A DNA stretch of 64,000 bases from Bryobacterales bacterium (GTDB lineage: Bacteria > Acidobacteriota > Terriglobia > Bryobacterales > Bryobacteraceae). The notes below the pieces were generated by a model. That model was not told where the DNA came from and searched no databases. It saw nothing but the letters and a program-made list of their open reading frames with translations. The stretch is taken from contig JADZBH010000009.1 in NCBI GenBank assembly GCA_020852175.1, forward strand, positions 1 to 64,000, read 5' to 3'. This document shows, one piece after another, positions 43,762 through 53,111 of this stretch (position 1 is its first letter; every line of letters begins with the position of its first letter). Position numbers and translations under genes: made by a program.

Positions 43762-44449
43762 GCAGGCTCTTCACCCGGAAAAACTGGGAACTGCCATGAA
43801 GGCGCGGCAGGTGGTGGACGCCGACCTCACGCACATCATATGGACTCATCTCGATCTTGCGCACCAGTTCGACACAGATGGTGCCTGAGGTGGAGACTAA
43901 CTCGATGTCTTCCATCACCTTACGGCGGATCAGGCGGAAATCGCAGTCGATGTCGGCCAGTTTCACACCGAACAGAAAGCGTGCAAACCGATTATAAGTT
44001 TTTCCAATCCAAACCCGATGCCAGGGATCGTTGCGCTCCAATTTGAAGCCGTTCACCAGGCCAATGCGTTCGTCCACCTGAGCCAGCAACTTGGGGAGTT
44101 CGGTGACGTCATATTGGCCGTCGCCGTCAGTATAAAAGATGAAGTCGCGGGTTGCCGAGGCGAAACCGGACCGCAGCGCTCCACCATAGCCCCGGTTTAC
44201 ATCGTGCGTGACCACACGAAGATTGGGCTGGTACTGAAGCCGGAGCGCTTCCAACACCTCTGCCGTCGCATCCTGGCTGCCATCGTTCACCACCACAACC
44301 TCGTAGTCGGCGACATGGGCGCGGAGCACTTCAAAGGTGGATGCAATCAGTTGTGGAAGTGACGGCGCATCGTTGTATGCGGGGAAGAATACCGTCAATC
44401 CCCATGGAAACCGCTGCGCGGGCCGGAGTCCCGCGTCCGGAGCAATCAT
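43649..44449 (-). CDS. Family 2 glycosyltransferase
   Basis: A 266-residue GT-A enzyme. Motifs include FFPAYNDAPSLPQLI, VVVNDGSQDATAEVL, NRGYGGALRSGFASA and the DxD-type metal site FYTDGDGQYD; DFRLIRRKV and a C-terminal amphipathic helix follow, as in dolichyl-phosphate or polyprenyl-phosphate hexosyl transferases. The start ATG at 44449 has AAGGGG about 7 nt upstream; an upstream in-frame TTG at 44503 is less likely. The base composition is visibly less GC-rich than the flanking genes. It overlaps the aspartyl protease tail-to-tail. Confidence 0.91.
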   Translation of the reverse strand: MIAPDAGLRPAQRFPWGLTVFFPAYNDAPSLPQLIASTFEVLRAHVADYEVVVVNDGSQDATAEVLEALRLQYQPNLRVVTHDVNRGYGGALRSGFASATRDFIFYTDGDGQYDVTELPKLLAQVDERIGLVNGFKLERNDPWHRVWIGKTYNRFARFLFGVKLADIDCDFRLIRRKVMEDIELVSTSGTICVELVRKIEMSPYDVREVGVHHLPRLHGSSQFFRVKSLLTTLFQLLRLYGQVVLLGRWRTVRRREAPQGQTVSDC

Positions 44450-44718
44450 TGTGTTCCCCTTCACAGCCCACCCGTTACGATCAGCGGGCTGCCCTAAACT
44501 CAAATCCTTACGACTACTTCACAATCACCCGTCGAAACAAGGATGAAGGTATTGTAAGAGGCGGACATCGGGAACGCAAGCGTTCAGCTTAAGAAATCTT
44601 ACAGTTTGTGACGGCTGTGGTACGGGGTACGGCATTTGCCGCGATTCCTGCCCCACGGGGGCGTGGCAGCAGGGCAAAAACTTGCCGAAAAATTCAACAG
44701 ATGCTTTAGAATCAACCC
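44450..44718. other. Intergenic region, relatively AT-rich
   Basis: A 269-nt divergent gap between the glycosyltransferase and the DUF1428 gene. It contains a GC-rich hairpin (CTG..CCACG GGGG CGTGGCAG, about 44649-44670), not followed by a T-run, and the TAGAAT box next to the DUF1428 ATG. I see no small ORF that I would defend. It is more AT-rich than most of the window. Confidence 0.6.
44707..44712 (+). promoter_or_regulatory. -10-like TAGAAT close to a start codon (possible leaderless promoter)
   Basis: TAGAAT ends 6 nt before the ATG at 44719. A -35-like TTGCCG (44682-44687) is 19 nt further upstream, a long spacer. No ribosome site is visible before the ATG. Confidence 0.45.
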
Positions 44719-45078
44719 ATGAAATACGTTGATGGGTTTCTCGTTCCCGTTGCCAGGAAGAATCTGGCCGCCTACGCCAAGGTGTCCAAAGTGGCAGGCA
44801 AGGTGTGGCGCGAACTGGGCGCGTTGGAATATCGCGAGTGCGTGGGGGAGGACATGAACGTTCCTGGGTTGACGGGTTTTCCCGGCACCTTGCAGGTGAA
44901 GCGCGGCGAGGTGGTGGTGTTTTCGTGGATCACCTTCAAGTCGCGAGCCCACCGCGACCGCGTGAACAAGAAGGTGATGGCAGACCCGAGGGTGAAGGCC
45001 CTGTGCAATCCCAAGAAGCCGGTGTTCGACTTCACCCGGATGGTGTATGGGGGCTTCGAGGTGTTCGTCGACGAGTAG
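44719..45078 (+). CDS. DUF1428-family protein (YbaA-like)
   Basis: A 119-residue cytoplasmic protein of the DUF1428 family. The signature MKYVDGFLVPVARKNLAAY, then the YRECVGEDM, SWITFKSRAHRDRVNKKVM and ending FDFTRMVYGGFEVFVD segments match the family throughout. It is a dimeric alpha-beta barrel (ferredoxin-like) of unknown function. Single gene, with its own near-start -10 box, and it converges on the DUF1501 gene with only 2 nt between stops. Confidence 0.9.
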   Translation: MKYVDGFLVPVARKNLAAYAKVSKVAGKVWRELGALEYRECVGEDMNVPGLTGFPGTLQVKRGEVVVFSWITFKSRAHRDRVNKKVMADPRVKALCNPKKPVFDFTRMVYGGFEVFVDE

Positions 45079-45080
45079 GT

Positions 45081-46475
45081 TTAAGCCACCAGGTCGCGAA
45101 TCACGTTGCCACCGACGTCGGTCAGGCGGAAGTCGCGGCCGGAGTGCCTATAGGTGAGCTTGGTGTGGTCAAGGCCCATCTGGTTCAGGACGGTGGCCTG
45201 CAAGTCGTGCGGATGAACGGGCTTTTCAACGGCCTGGAAGCCGAAGTCGTCGGTGGCGCCATAGGCGAATCCACCTTTGAACCCGCCGCCGGCGACGACA
45301 CTGGAGAAGCCGTGATTGTTGTGGTCACGGCCGTTGTGGATGCGTGCGACGGCTGAAACCTCGACGCTCGGCGTGCGGCCGAACTCTCCGCTGATGATGA
45401 CAATGGTCTCCTTCAGCAGTCCGCTCGCCTTCAGATCGTGGAGAAGCGCGCCCATGGGCCCGTCGCTTGTGCCGGCCAGCCGGGCGTGGTCCAGAATGTC
45501 GTCGTGGGAGTCCCAGGGCTGCTGGTTGCCGTAATAGACCTGCACCATGCGCACGCCCCGTTCCACCAGACGGCGGGCAATCAGGCAGCCGCGGGCGAAA
45601 TCGCCCGTGCCGTAGCGTTCCCGCGTGGTTTCGAGCTCCTTGGTCAGGTCGAAGGCGTCGGTGGCTTCGGCCTGCATCCGGTAGGCAACCTCCATGGTGG
45701 CGATCCGGGCTTCCAACTGCGGATCGGCGCCTTCGTGTGCCATGTGCCCTTTGTTGATGGCGTGCATCAGATCGAGCTGGCGGCGCTGCTCGTCACCGGA
45801 AATATCGCGGTTGCGAAGGTGCTGGATCAGCTTCTCCGGCACGCTCTCGTTGTTCGGCAGGTGCACGCCCTGGTGGATGCCGGGCAGGTAGCCGTTGGAC
45901 CACAACTGGGGCCCGATGACGGGCAATCCAGGGCACAGCACGACGTAGCCGGGCAGGTTCTGATTCTCCGTGCCCAGTCCATAGGTGAGCCAGGCGCCCA
46001 TCGACGGGTGGCCGGCGATCTGGTGGCCCGTGTTCAAACGCAGCAGCGAAGGTTCATGGTTAGGCCGCTCGACGTGCATGGAGCGGATCACGCAGAGATC
46101 GTCGGCGTGCTCGCCGAGTTTGGAGAAGATTTCGCTGATTTCCAGCCCCGAAGCTCCGCAACGCTTGAACTCGAAGGGCGACTTGAGCAGCGTGCCCGTC
46201 TTCCGTTCCGTCTTCAGGTTGCCCGACGGCGCCAGCGTGCCGTGATACTTCGTCAGCATGGGCTTGGGATCGAAGGTGTCCACCTGCGATGGGCCGCCAT
46301 TCAGAAACAGAAAAATGACGTGCTTGGCCTTGGCCGGGAAGTGGGGCTGGCGCGGCACCAGCATGCCTTCGCCGCCGGCGGTCTTGGCGGCCGGCGCGGC
46401 CATCAGGGCGTTCATCGACATGGCGCCGAAACCGGCGCCGAGGGTGCGAAGCAGTTCACGTCGATTGGTATTCAT
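45081..46475 (-). CDS. Exported DUF1501 protein
   Basis: A 464-residue protein with a twin-arginine-like leader (MNTNRRELLRTLGAGFGAMS) and the DUF1501 domain, an alkaline-phosphatase/sulfatase-like fold: HVIFLFLNGGPSQVDTFDP, HHGTL-type loops, SGEFGRTPSVE and DHNNHGF near the end. These proteins occur in pairs with DUF1553 cytochromes in Planctomycetes and Acidobacteria, usually adjacent and co-transcribed as here (14 nt after the DUF1553 stop). Function is unproven; degradation of complex carbohydrate has been suggested for some systems. Confidence 0.9.
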   Translation of the reverse strand: MNTNRRELLRTLGAGFGAMSMNALMAAPAAKTAGGEGMLVPRQPHFPAKAKHVIFLFLNGGPSQVDTFDPKPMLTKYHGTLAPSGNLKTERKTGTLLKSPFEFKRCGASGLEISEIFSKLGEHADDLCVIRSMHVERPNHEPSLLRLNTGHQIAGHPSMGAWLTYGLGTENQNLPGYVVLCPGLPVIGPQLWSNGYLPGIHQGVHLPNNESVPEKLIQHLRNRDISGDEQRRQLDLMHAINKGHMAHEGADPQLEARIATMEVAYRMQAEATDAFDLTKELETTRERYGTGDFARGCLIARRLVERGVRMVQVYYGNQQPWDSHDDILDHARLAGTSDGPMGALLHDLKASGLLKETIVIISGEFGRTPSVEVSAVARIHNGRDHNNHGFSSVVAGGGFKGGFAYGATDDFGFQAVEKPVHPHDLQATVLNQMGLDHTKLTYRHSGRDFRLTDVGGNVIRDLVA

Positions 46476-46489
46476 CGTTGCGGTGCCCT

Positions 46490-49093
46490 CTAGTTCACGA
46501 ACAACAGCTCATTGGAGCCCAGCAGCGCCTGGGCGTAGCGGGGCCATGTGCCGCCGGGCGTTTGCAAATACTTCAGCCCCAATTGAATCTCGTCCCTGGC
46601 CGCCTCGCGCTGAAACAAAACGCGGTAGACGGCGCGGATGCGCCCGGCGTCGTCCGGGGCGGCGGCGGAGACGCGCGCCGACAGCGCCTTGGCGCGCGCT
46701 TGAATAAACTCGCTGTTCAGAAAGAACAACTGCTGCAGCGGCGTGGCCGTCTGGATGCGCTGCTCGGTGGTGGCCACCGGGTTCGGAAAGTCAAACAGCG
46801 CCAGCGTGCCGTCCAGCTTCCGGCGGCTGACCGATCCGTACACGGTGCGGCGGCGGCTGGAAGCATCGGCGATCTGTTCCGGCTTGCCGCCAGGGGTTTC
46901 GTCGAGATCGCCCGCGACGTACAGCAGCGTATCGCGCAGGGGCTCCGCGTCCAGGCGGCGGCGCGCCCAGTGCCACACCATGGCGTTGCCCGGGTCTTTT
47001 GTCATGTTCGGTTCCGCGGTTTGCGAACTGAGCCGGTAGGCCGCGCTCAATACGATCTCGCGATGAAGCGCCTTCAGCGACCAGCCTTGCTCCATGAGAC
47101 GGGCGGCGAGATAGTCGAGCAGTTCGGGATTCGTGGGCTTCTCGCCCAGTTGTCCGAAGTTGCTCGGGCTGCCCACCAGGCCGCGTCCGAAATGCTCCAG
47201 CCAGACGCGGTTCGCCATGACGCGGGCCGTGAGCGGATTCGAGCTGCTGGCGATGGCTTCGGCCAGTTCCAGACGTCCGCTGCCCTTGGTGAACGGCGGC
47301 GGCTCGCCATCGCACAACACGGACAGGAAGCGGCGCGGCGCCTCTTCGCCCAGGTTGTCCCGGTTTCCCTTGATCTCGACGCGAATGTCCTTCGGTGTCT
47401 CCACGTCGGAGACCGTCTGATAGAACGGATACATCTCCGGGATGGCTTTCTTCAGACGCTCGGATTCGGCGCGCAACTGGTTGGCGTAGCCGAGATAGGC
47501 GGGGGCAAGCCAGCGGTCGAGCTTGGCGTCCTTGTAATAAAAAACACCGGAGTCCGCCTTGCCCACGCGCGACGGCTGAAAAAAGTCGCGCCACAGGTAG
47601 AAATCGTCGCGCGCGAGCGACTTCACCTCGATCACGCGCACGCTGGTGTCGTCGGTCTTGCCGCCCAGCGCGATCATGTTCTCGCGGTCGATCCGTTTTT
47701 TCTCCTCGAACACTCCGGCCACCTTGGCCTGAAACGCGGCATCGTCAAACGCCGCGCTCTTCCAATCCTTCAAAAACGGGTGTTCCAGTTTCGGCTGGTT
47801 CAGATAGGTCTTCAAACGCTCCAGCGTTTCGGCGTCCAGCGAGGCGCCGGCCGCCCCGCCTCTGGCGGCTTCCAAATACCGTGCCGTCCGGGTGGCGAGA
47901 ATCAGAGCCAGTTGCGAGGCCTGGCCGTCGAGATACTCGTCCAGCTTCTTCTTTTGCTCATCCGAGGCCGCCTTGCGGCGGTCATACTCCTTCACGGTCG
48001 CGGCGGGCGCCAGAGGATAGGTGTCCAGCTTCGTCGAGCGGAACACGCCGAGCAGGGAGTAGTAATCCTTCGTGGGAATGGGGTCGAATTTGTGGTCGTG
48101 ACACTGCGCGCAGGCCACGGTCAGTCCCAGCAATCCGCGGCTCAGAGCGTCCACGCGGTCGTCCTGCTGCTCGGGACTGAGCGAGAAAAAACCAAGCCCG
48201 CCAATGTAACGTTCCTTGTTCTGGGGGTCGAACAGGTCGCCGGCGATTTGCGCTTTCAGAAAGCGGTCATAGGGCATATCCGCGTTCATCGCCTGAATCA
48301 CCCAGTCGCGGTAACGCCAGGCGTTCGGATACGGCGCGTCCTCGGTGGAGCTGTACTTTTCGTCGGCGTAGCGGGCCACGTCCAGCCAGTGCCGGCCCCA
48401 ACGTTCGCCGTAACGAGGCGAGGCGAGCAAACGGTCCACCACCTTGTCATAGGCGTCCGGCGACTTGTCGGCGGTGAACGCCTTCACCTCGGCCTCGGTG
48501 GGCGGCAATCCGGTGAGGTCGAAACTGGCGCGGCGCAGGAGCGTGCGGCGGCTGGCCTCGGCGACGGGCTTCAGACCTTCGCGGTCCATCGCCGCCAGCA
48601 GGAACCGGTCGATGCCGGTCTTGGGCCAGGTTTTGTCCTTCACGGCGGGCGGGGCGGGCTTTTTCACGGGGCGGAAGCTCCACCAGGCGCGCTGCCCGGC
48701 GGTGATCCTGTAGCCGTCGGCTTTCGCCTCGGCCTTGTGCGATGGCCACGCGGCGCCATCCTTCACCCAGTGGGCCAGCAGTTCGATGTCGGCTTCCGGC
48801 ATCTTGCCCGACGGCGGCATTTTCAGATTGCCGTGCGTGTGGCGGATGGCCTGAATCAGAAGGCTCTGGCCGGGATCGCCGGCTTTGATCGCCGGGCCGG
48901 ATTTGCCACCTTTCAGGGCCTCTTCGCGCGAGGTCAGCGACAGTCCGCCCATCTTCGTTTGCGCATGGCAGCCCAAACAATTTTTCGCCAGCAGCGGGCG
49001 CACCTTCATCTCGAAGAATTCGTCACCCTCCCCGGCGGAGAGGATGGAGGCAAAGACAAGGAATCCCAGTACCCAGGAAAATCGGCCAAGCAT
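46490..49093 (-). CDS. Exported cytochrome-like DUF1549/DUF1553 protein
   Basis: An 867-residue protein. A signal peptide (MLGRFSWVLGFLVFASILSA) precedes a PSCyt1-type cytochrome region with one CxxCH heme site (NCLGCHAQ), then DUF1549 (ARYADEKYSSTED region; CAQCHDHKFDPIP holds a second CxxCH) and the C-terminal DUF1553 domain (ARVMANRVWLEHFGRGLVG; NFGQLGEKPTNPELLDYLA). The ATG at 49093 gives the best leader; ATGs up to 72 nt further upstream are in frame. It is the partner of the DUF1501 gene. It diverges from the ATPase-SPFH operon, with a 92-nt gap. Confidence 0.92.
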   Translation of the reverse strand: MLGRFSWVLGFLVFASILSAGEGDEFFEMKVRPLLAKNCLGCHAQTKMGGLSLTSREEALKGGKSGPAIKAGDPGQSLLIQAIRHTHGNLKMPPSGKMPEADIELLAHWVKDGAAWPSHKAEAKADGYRITAGQRAWWSFRPVKKPAPPAVKDKTWPKTGIDRFLLAAMDREGLKPVAEASRRTLLRRASFDLTGLPPTEAEVKAFTADKSPDAYDKVVDRLLASPRYGERWGRHWLDVARYADEKYSSTEDAPYPNAWRYRDWVIQAMNADMPYDRFLKAQIAGDLFDPQNKERYIGGLGFFSLSPEQQDDRVDALSRGLLGLTVACAQCHDHKFDPIPTKDYYSLLGVFRSTKLDTYPLAPAATVKEYDRRKAASDEQKKKLDEYLDGQASQLALILATRTARYLEAARGGAAGASLDAETLERLKTYLNQPKLEHPFLKDWKSAAFDDAAFQAKVAGVFEEKKRIDRENMIALGGKTDDTSVRVIEVKSLARDDFYLWRDFFQPSRVGKADSGVFYYKDAKLDRWLAPAYLGYANQLRAESERLKKAIPEMYPFYQTVSDVETPKDIRVEIKGNRDNLGEEAPRRFLSVLCDGEPPPFTKGSGRLELAEAIASSSNPLTARVMANRVWLEHFGRGLVGSPSNFGQLGEKPTNPELLDYLAARLMEQGWSLKALHREIVLSAAYRLSSQTAEPNMTKDPGNAMVWHWARRRLDAEPLRDTLLYVAGDLDETPGGKPEQIADASSRRRTVYGSVSRRKLDGTLALFDFPNPVATTEQRIQTATPLQQLFFLNSEFIQARAKALSARVSAAAPDDAGRIRAVYRVLFQREAARDEIQLGLKYLQTPGGTWPRYAQALLGSNELLFVN

Positions 49094-49185
49094 AGCGCTA
49101 ACTGCGGGCATTCTATCAAACGGTCCCGCGCGGGGCACGCCGGAGGTCTGGTCATGCGATGGCATAATGAATCGGTCGCGGCATC

Positions 49186-52100
49186 ATGCATCAACACCGC
49201 CTGGAACTGCACACCGTCACAAGCCCTCGCGAGGAGCGGATGGAACGTGTGCGCTATTTCGGCTTTGCCGGCATCGTCGGCCTGCTGCTGCTGTTGAACC
49301 TGACGGGTGTCTATCGCGAAGTGGCCGGCATCGACACGGCGGCCATCCTTACGGTGCTCGCCGGCTACCGGACCTTTTATAACGCCATCGCCGGGTTGCT
49401 GGACCGCACCATCTCGGCCGACCTGGCCATCTGCATCGCCGTGATCGCCGCGCTGAGCATCGGCGAATACCTGGCCGCCGCCGAGGCCATGTTCATCATG
49501 TTGGTGGGCGAGGGGTTGGAAGGCTACGCGGCCAAGCGGACCTCGCGGGCGATTCAACAGTTCGTCGAGCAACTGCCGCGGCGGGCGCGCCTGCTGCGCG
49601 ACGGCGAGGAGACCGAGGTGGACGCGGCGGCGCTGCTGCCCGGAGACCTGATCGTGGTTCGCGCCGGCGAACGGCTGGCCGCCGATGGCGTGATCGGCGA
49701 AGGCACGAGCGCGTTGAACGAGGCCAGCATCACCGGCGAATCGCTGCCCCGCGACAAAAGCGCCGGCGACGAGGTGTTCATGGGCACGCTCAACGGCGAA
49801 GGGCTGTTGAAGGTGCGCGTGACCCGCGCCGGAGAAGACACCACGCTGGCGCGCGTGATCCAGCTTGTCGAGCGCGCCCGCGAGAACAAAGCGCCGGTGG
49901 AACGCCTGGCGGACCGCTTCGCGAAATACTTCGTGCCCGCTCTGCTGCTGGTGGCGGCGGCGACCTTCTACTTCACACGCGACTGGCTGCGGACCGTCTC
50001 CGTGTTGATTGTCGGCTGCCCGTGCGCGCTGATTCTGGCCACTCCCACCGCCATGGTGGCGGCCATCGGCGGACTGGCGCGCCGCGGCATTCTGGTGCGC
50101 GGCGGCAACGTGCTGCAGGAGGCCGCCCGTCTGGACACGATTCTGTTCGACAAGACGGGCACGGTGACCGAAGGGCGGTTCGAGGTGTTGCAACTGCTGC
50201 CGCACGGCGTCAGCGAGGAGGAGTTGCTGCGGTTGGCGGCGGCGGCCGAGCGCGGCTCCGATCATGTGCTGGCGCGCGTGATTGTCGACGCGGCGCGGGA
50301 CCGGGGCATCCTGCCGCCCGAACCCGATTCGGCGCGCATCGCCGCCGGACGCGGGGCTGAGTGCGTGCTCGACGGCCGCGTGATTCGCGCCGGGAATCCC
50401 GCGTTCCTGCAGGAGGCTGGCGTGATCACGCCGCCCGAAGCTCTGGAGGAGGCCGACCGCCTGGGCGCGACGGCCGTCCTGGTGGCCGCCGGGAACCGGT
50501 ACGCCGGCGCCATCCTGCTGCGCGACCGTGTACGTCCGGGCGTGCATGAGGCCGTGCATGCTTTGGAAGACCTGGAGATCGGCCAGATCGTCATGCTCAC
50601 CGGCGACCGCCGCCGCGCCGCCGAGGCCATCGCGCGCGAGGCCGGCATCGTCATCGTCGAAAGCGAACTGCTGCCCGAACAAAAGCTCGACCGCGTCCGG
50701 CTGTGGATGGCCCAGGGCAAGGTGGTGGGCATGGTGGGCGACGGCGTGAACGACGCGCCGGCCCTGGCCGCCGCGCACGTCGGCATCGCCGTGCAGGGCG
50801 CCAGCGACATCAGCGCCGAGGCCGCCGGCGTGGTCTATCTCGGCCACTCGCTCGACCAGTTGCCCAAGCTGATCGAAGTCAGCCGCAAGGCCGTCGCCAT
50901 AGTCTGGCAAAGCATTCTCGTGTTCGCCGTGGGCGTGAACGCACTGGCGATTCTGCTGGCCTCCACGGGACGTCTGGGGCCGCTGGGTGCGGCCTTCACG
51001 CACCAGATCGGTTCGTTTCTGGTGATGTTGAATGCCCTGCGGCTGCTGGAGGTGGAAGACCGCGGCCTGGGCAGGTGGCGGCGGCGGATCGCGGCGGCGC
51101 TGGGGTCCGGCTGGCCGCGCCTGCTGGGCTTTCGCGCCAAACTGTGGATCTCGCGGCTGGAACCGGGGCTGTGGTTCCTCCATCTGCTGGAACACCGCGC
51201 ACGCTATTACAAGCCGGCGGCGTTCGCCGCTGCCGTGCTGGCGCTGGCGAACGGTTTTTACATGCTGAGGCCGGACGAGGTGGGCGTCATCGAGCGCTTC
51301 GGCCGCAAGGTGCTGCCGCATCGCGAACCCGGCCTGCACTACAAGCTGCCGTGGCCCATCGAAACGTTGACGCGCGTACAGGCGCGGCGCGTGCGCGTGG
51401 TCGAGATTGGTTTCCGCTCCACGAACACTTACACCGAACAGTTCGAACCGGCAGCGTATGAATGGAACGTGCAGCACCGTTCGGGACGGTTCCAGCGGCG
51501 GCCCGAGGAATCGCTCATGCTGTCGGGCGACCAGAACATGACGGAGTTAACGGCGGTGGTGCACTACCGGCTGGCGCGCCCAGAGGATTTTCTTTTTTTG
51601 CAACTGGATGGCGAAGCGGTGGTCCGTACGGCATCGGAGAGCGTGCTGCAAGGCGTCATCTCCTCCTCGCCGCTGGACGAGGCGCTGACGGTGAGCCGCC
51701 GCGGGCTGGAGGATCGCGCCCGGCGCGAGTTGCAGCAGCGGCTGGATCGTTACCGGACCGGCGTGGAGGTGTTGCAGGTGAAACTGCTGGATGTGCATCC
51801 GTCGGTGGAGGTGGTGGACGCCTTTCGCGGCGTCTCGGGCGCCTACGAGGAGAAGAACCGCCTGATCAACGAGGCCGAGGGCTACCGCAATGAGCAGGTG
51901 GCGCTGGCTCGCGGCCGCGCGGCGGCAAGCCTGCGTACAGCGCAAGGCTATTCGGCGAGCCGGAAGGCGCGCGCGGCGGGCGACGCCAGCCGGTTCACGC
52001 AATTTGAATCGGCCTACCGCGTTTCGCCCGGCACCACCGGGACCAGGCTCTACCTGGAAACGATGGAACAGATTCTGCCCGGAAAGAAAAAAATGATTGT

Positions 52101-52224
52101 CGATGCCACGAAAGCGCGGCGGCACCTGATGCTGATCGACGACGGCGCTGTGCTCAGTCCGGCGGGCGCGACGCCCGCGCCGTCCGCCGCGCCCGTGCGC
52201 ATTCCGCAGGAGGATGAGCCATGA
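49186..52224 (+). CDS. P1B-type metal ATPase fused to an HflK-like SPFH protein
   Basis: A single 1012-residue frame with two complete halves. Residues 1-625 form a P-type ATPase: two N-terminal helices, a second pair at about 78-113, the A-domain with TGES (183-186), CPC in helix 6 (278-280), DKTGT phosphorylation site (322-326), GDGVNDAP (518-525) and two last helices at about 569-621. No HMA domain precedes it, and the usual HP dipeptide of the N-domain is HV (360-361). After a linker, a helix (about 676-694) leads to the HflK-like SPFH domain (about 695-970), with VDAFRGVSGAYEEKNRLINE and RLYLETMEQIL. An in-frame ATG at 49240 follows a GAGGAG and may be the real start. Confidence 0.93.
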   Translation: MHQHRLELHTVTSPREERMERVRYFGFAGIVGLLLLLNLTGVYREVAGIDTAAILTVLAGYRTFYNAIAGLLDRTISADLAICIAVIAALSIGEYLAAAEAMFIMLVGEGLEGYAAKRTSRAIQQFVEQLPRRARLLRDGEETEVDAAALLPGDLIVVRAGERLAADGVIGEGTSALNEASITGESLPRDKSAGDEVFMGTLNGEGLLKVRVTRAGEDTTLARVIQLVERARENKAPVERLADRFAKYFVPALLLVAAATFYFTRDWLRTVSVLIVGCPCALILATPTAMVAAIGGLARRGILVRGGNVLQEAARLDTILFDKTGTVTEGRFEVLQLLPHGVSEEELLRLAAAAERGSDHVLARVIVDAARDRGILPPEPDSARIAAGRGAECVLDGRVIRAGNPAFLQEAGVITPPEALEEADRLGATAVLVAAGNRYAGAILLRDRVRPGVHEAVHALEDLEIGQIVMLTGDRRRAAEAIAREAGIVIVESELLPEQKLDRVRLWMAQGKVVGMVGDGVNDAPALAAAHVGIAVQGASDISAEAAGVVYLGHSLDQLPKLIEVSRKAVAIVWQSILVFAVGVNALAILLASTGRLGPLGAAFTHQIGSFLVMLNALRLLEVEDRGLGRWRRRIAAALGSGWPRLLGFRAKLWISRLEPGLWFLHLLEHRARYYKPAAFAAAVLALANGFYMLRPDEVGVIERFGRKVLPHREPGLHYKLPWPIETLTRVQARRVRVVEIGFRSTNTYTEQFEPAAYEWNVQHRSGRFQRRPEESLMLSGDQNMTELTAVVHYRLARPEDFLFLQLDGEAVVRTASESVLQGVISSSPLDEALTVSRRGLEDRARRELQQRLDRYRTGVEVLQVKLLDVHPSVEVVDAFRGVSGAYEEKNRLINEAEGYRNEQVALARGRAAASLRTAQGYSASRKARAAGDASRFTQFESAYRVSPGTTGTRLYLETMEQILPGKKKMIVDATKARRHLMLIDDGAVLSPAGATPAPSAAPVRIPQEDEP

Positions 52225-53111
52225 TTCCCGAACGCTTCCATAAATTTATTCCCGCCGGGCTGGGCCTGCTGGTTCTGTTGTTGCTGTGGCAAACCTTCTA
52301 TGCCGTGCGCGAAACCGAGTTCGTGCTGGTGACCCAGTTCGGCCGCCCGGTGTACACGGCGGCCGATGCCGGCCTGCACATGAAGTGGTTCTTCCAGAGC
52401 GCCACCTTTTTCGACAGGCGCCTGCGCGTGTACAACCCAAGGCCGAGCGAGTTCCTGACCCGCGACAAGAAGAACCTGGTGATTGAAAGTTATGTGGCCT
52501 GGCGGATCGACGATCCCAAGCGTTTCGTCGAGACCGTGGGGGATCCGCTGGCGGCCGAGATGCGGCTGCACGACATCGTGTGGAGCGGCTTGAGCGCGGC
52601 GCTTGGCACGCACGATCTGGAGACGATCGTCTCGGCGAATCCGGCGCAAGTGAAGGCGGGCGGAATGCTGGACCAGCTTGCCGCGTCCACCGGACAAAGC
52701 GCGCTCGCCGGATATGGCATCCGCGTGGTGGACGTGCGCATCAAGCGGCTGAACCTGCCGGAACAGAACAAGCAGAGCGTCTACGCCCGCATGCGGGCCG
52801 AACGGGAGCGGATCGCGCGGCAGTACCGCGCCGAGGGAGAGGAACAGGCTCTGAGCATCCGCGCCGATGCCGACCGGCAGCGCGACGAGATCGTTTCGGC
52901 CGCCTACAAGGAAGCCGAAAAGACCAAGGGCGAAGGCGACGCCGAGGCGACACGCGTCTACTCACAGGCATACGCGAAGAACCCGCGCTTCTACAAACTG
53001 CTGCGCACGCTGGAGAGCTACAAGAAGATTTTCGACGATAAGACCACGGCCATCCTCGGTTCGGATAGCGAACTGATGAAGGTGCTGATGCGGGGAGAGT
53101 CGGCGCAGTGA
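52221..53111 (+). CDS. HflC-like SPFH protein
   Basis: A 296-residue membrane protein. One N-terminal helix (IPAGLGLLVLLLLWQTFYAV) is followed by the SPFH/Band 7 domain: ETEFVLVTQFGRPV, DAGLHMKW, VIESYVAWRIDDPKRFVETV, GIRVVDVRIKRLNLPEQNKQSVYARMRAERERIA and the coiled coil to YKKIFDDKTTAILGSDSEL. This matches HflC, partner of HflK in the membrane complex that encloses FtsH. ATG overlaps the ATPase-HflK stop (ATGA). No ftsH gene is in the window. It most likely assembles with the two HflK-like domains encoded on either side. Confidence 0.93.
   Translation: MIPERFHKFIPAGLGLLVLLLLWQTFYAVRETEFVLVTQFGRPVYTAADAGLHMKWFFQSATFFDRRLRVYNPRPSEFLTRDKKNLVIESYVAWRIDDPKRFVETVGDPLAAEMRLHDIVWSGLSAALGTHDLETIVSANPAQVKAGGMLDQLAASTGQSALAGYGIRVVDVRIKRLNLPEQNKQSVYARMRAERERIARQYRAEGEEQALSIRADADRQRDEIVSAAYKEAEKTKGEGDAEATRVYSQAYAKNPRFYKLLRTLESYKKIFDDKTTAILGSDSELMKVLMRGESAQ

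Noticed and set aside
44649-44670. GC-rich hairpin upstream of the DUF1428 gene as a terminator
   Set aside because: The stem has bulges and no T-run follows on either strand. It is listed only as part of the intergenic description.
45081-49093. DUF1501/DUF1553 pair as evidence for a planctomycete origin or horizontal transfer
   Set aside because: These pairs are also common in Acidobacteria, and the base composition and gene overlaps fit the surroundings.
49006-51477. A long open frame antisense to the ATPase half of the fusion gene
   Set aside because: The forward protein has complete, ordered P-ATPase motifs. The antisense frame is low-complexity (rich in H, Q, R, G), as expected for the opposite strand of a high-GC gene.
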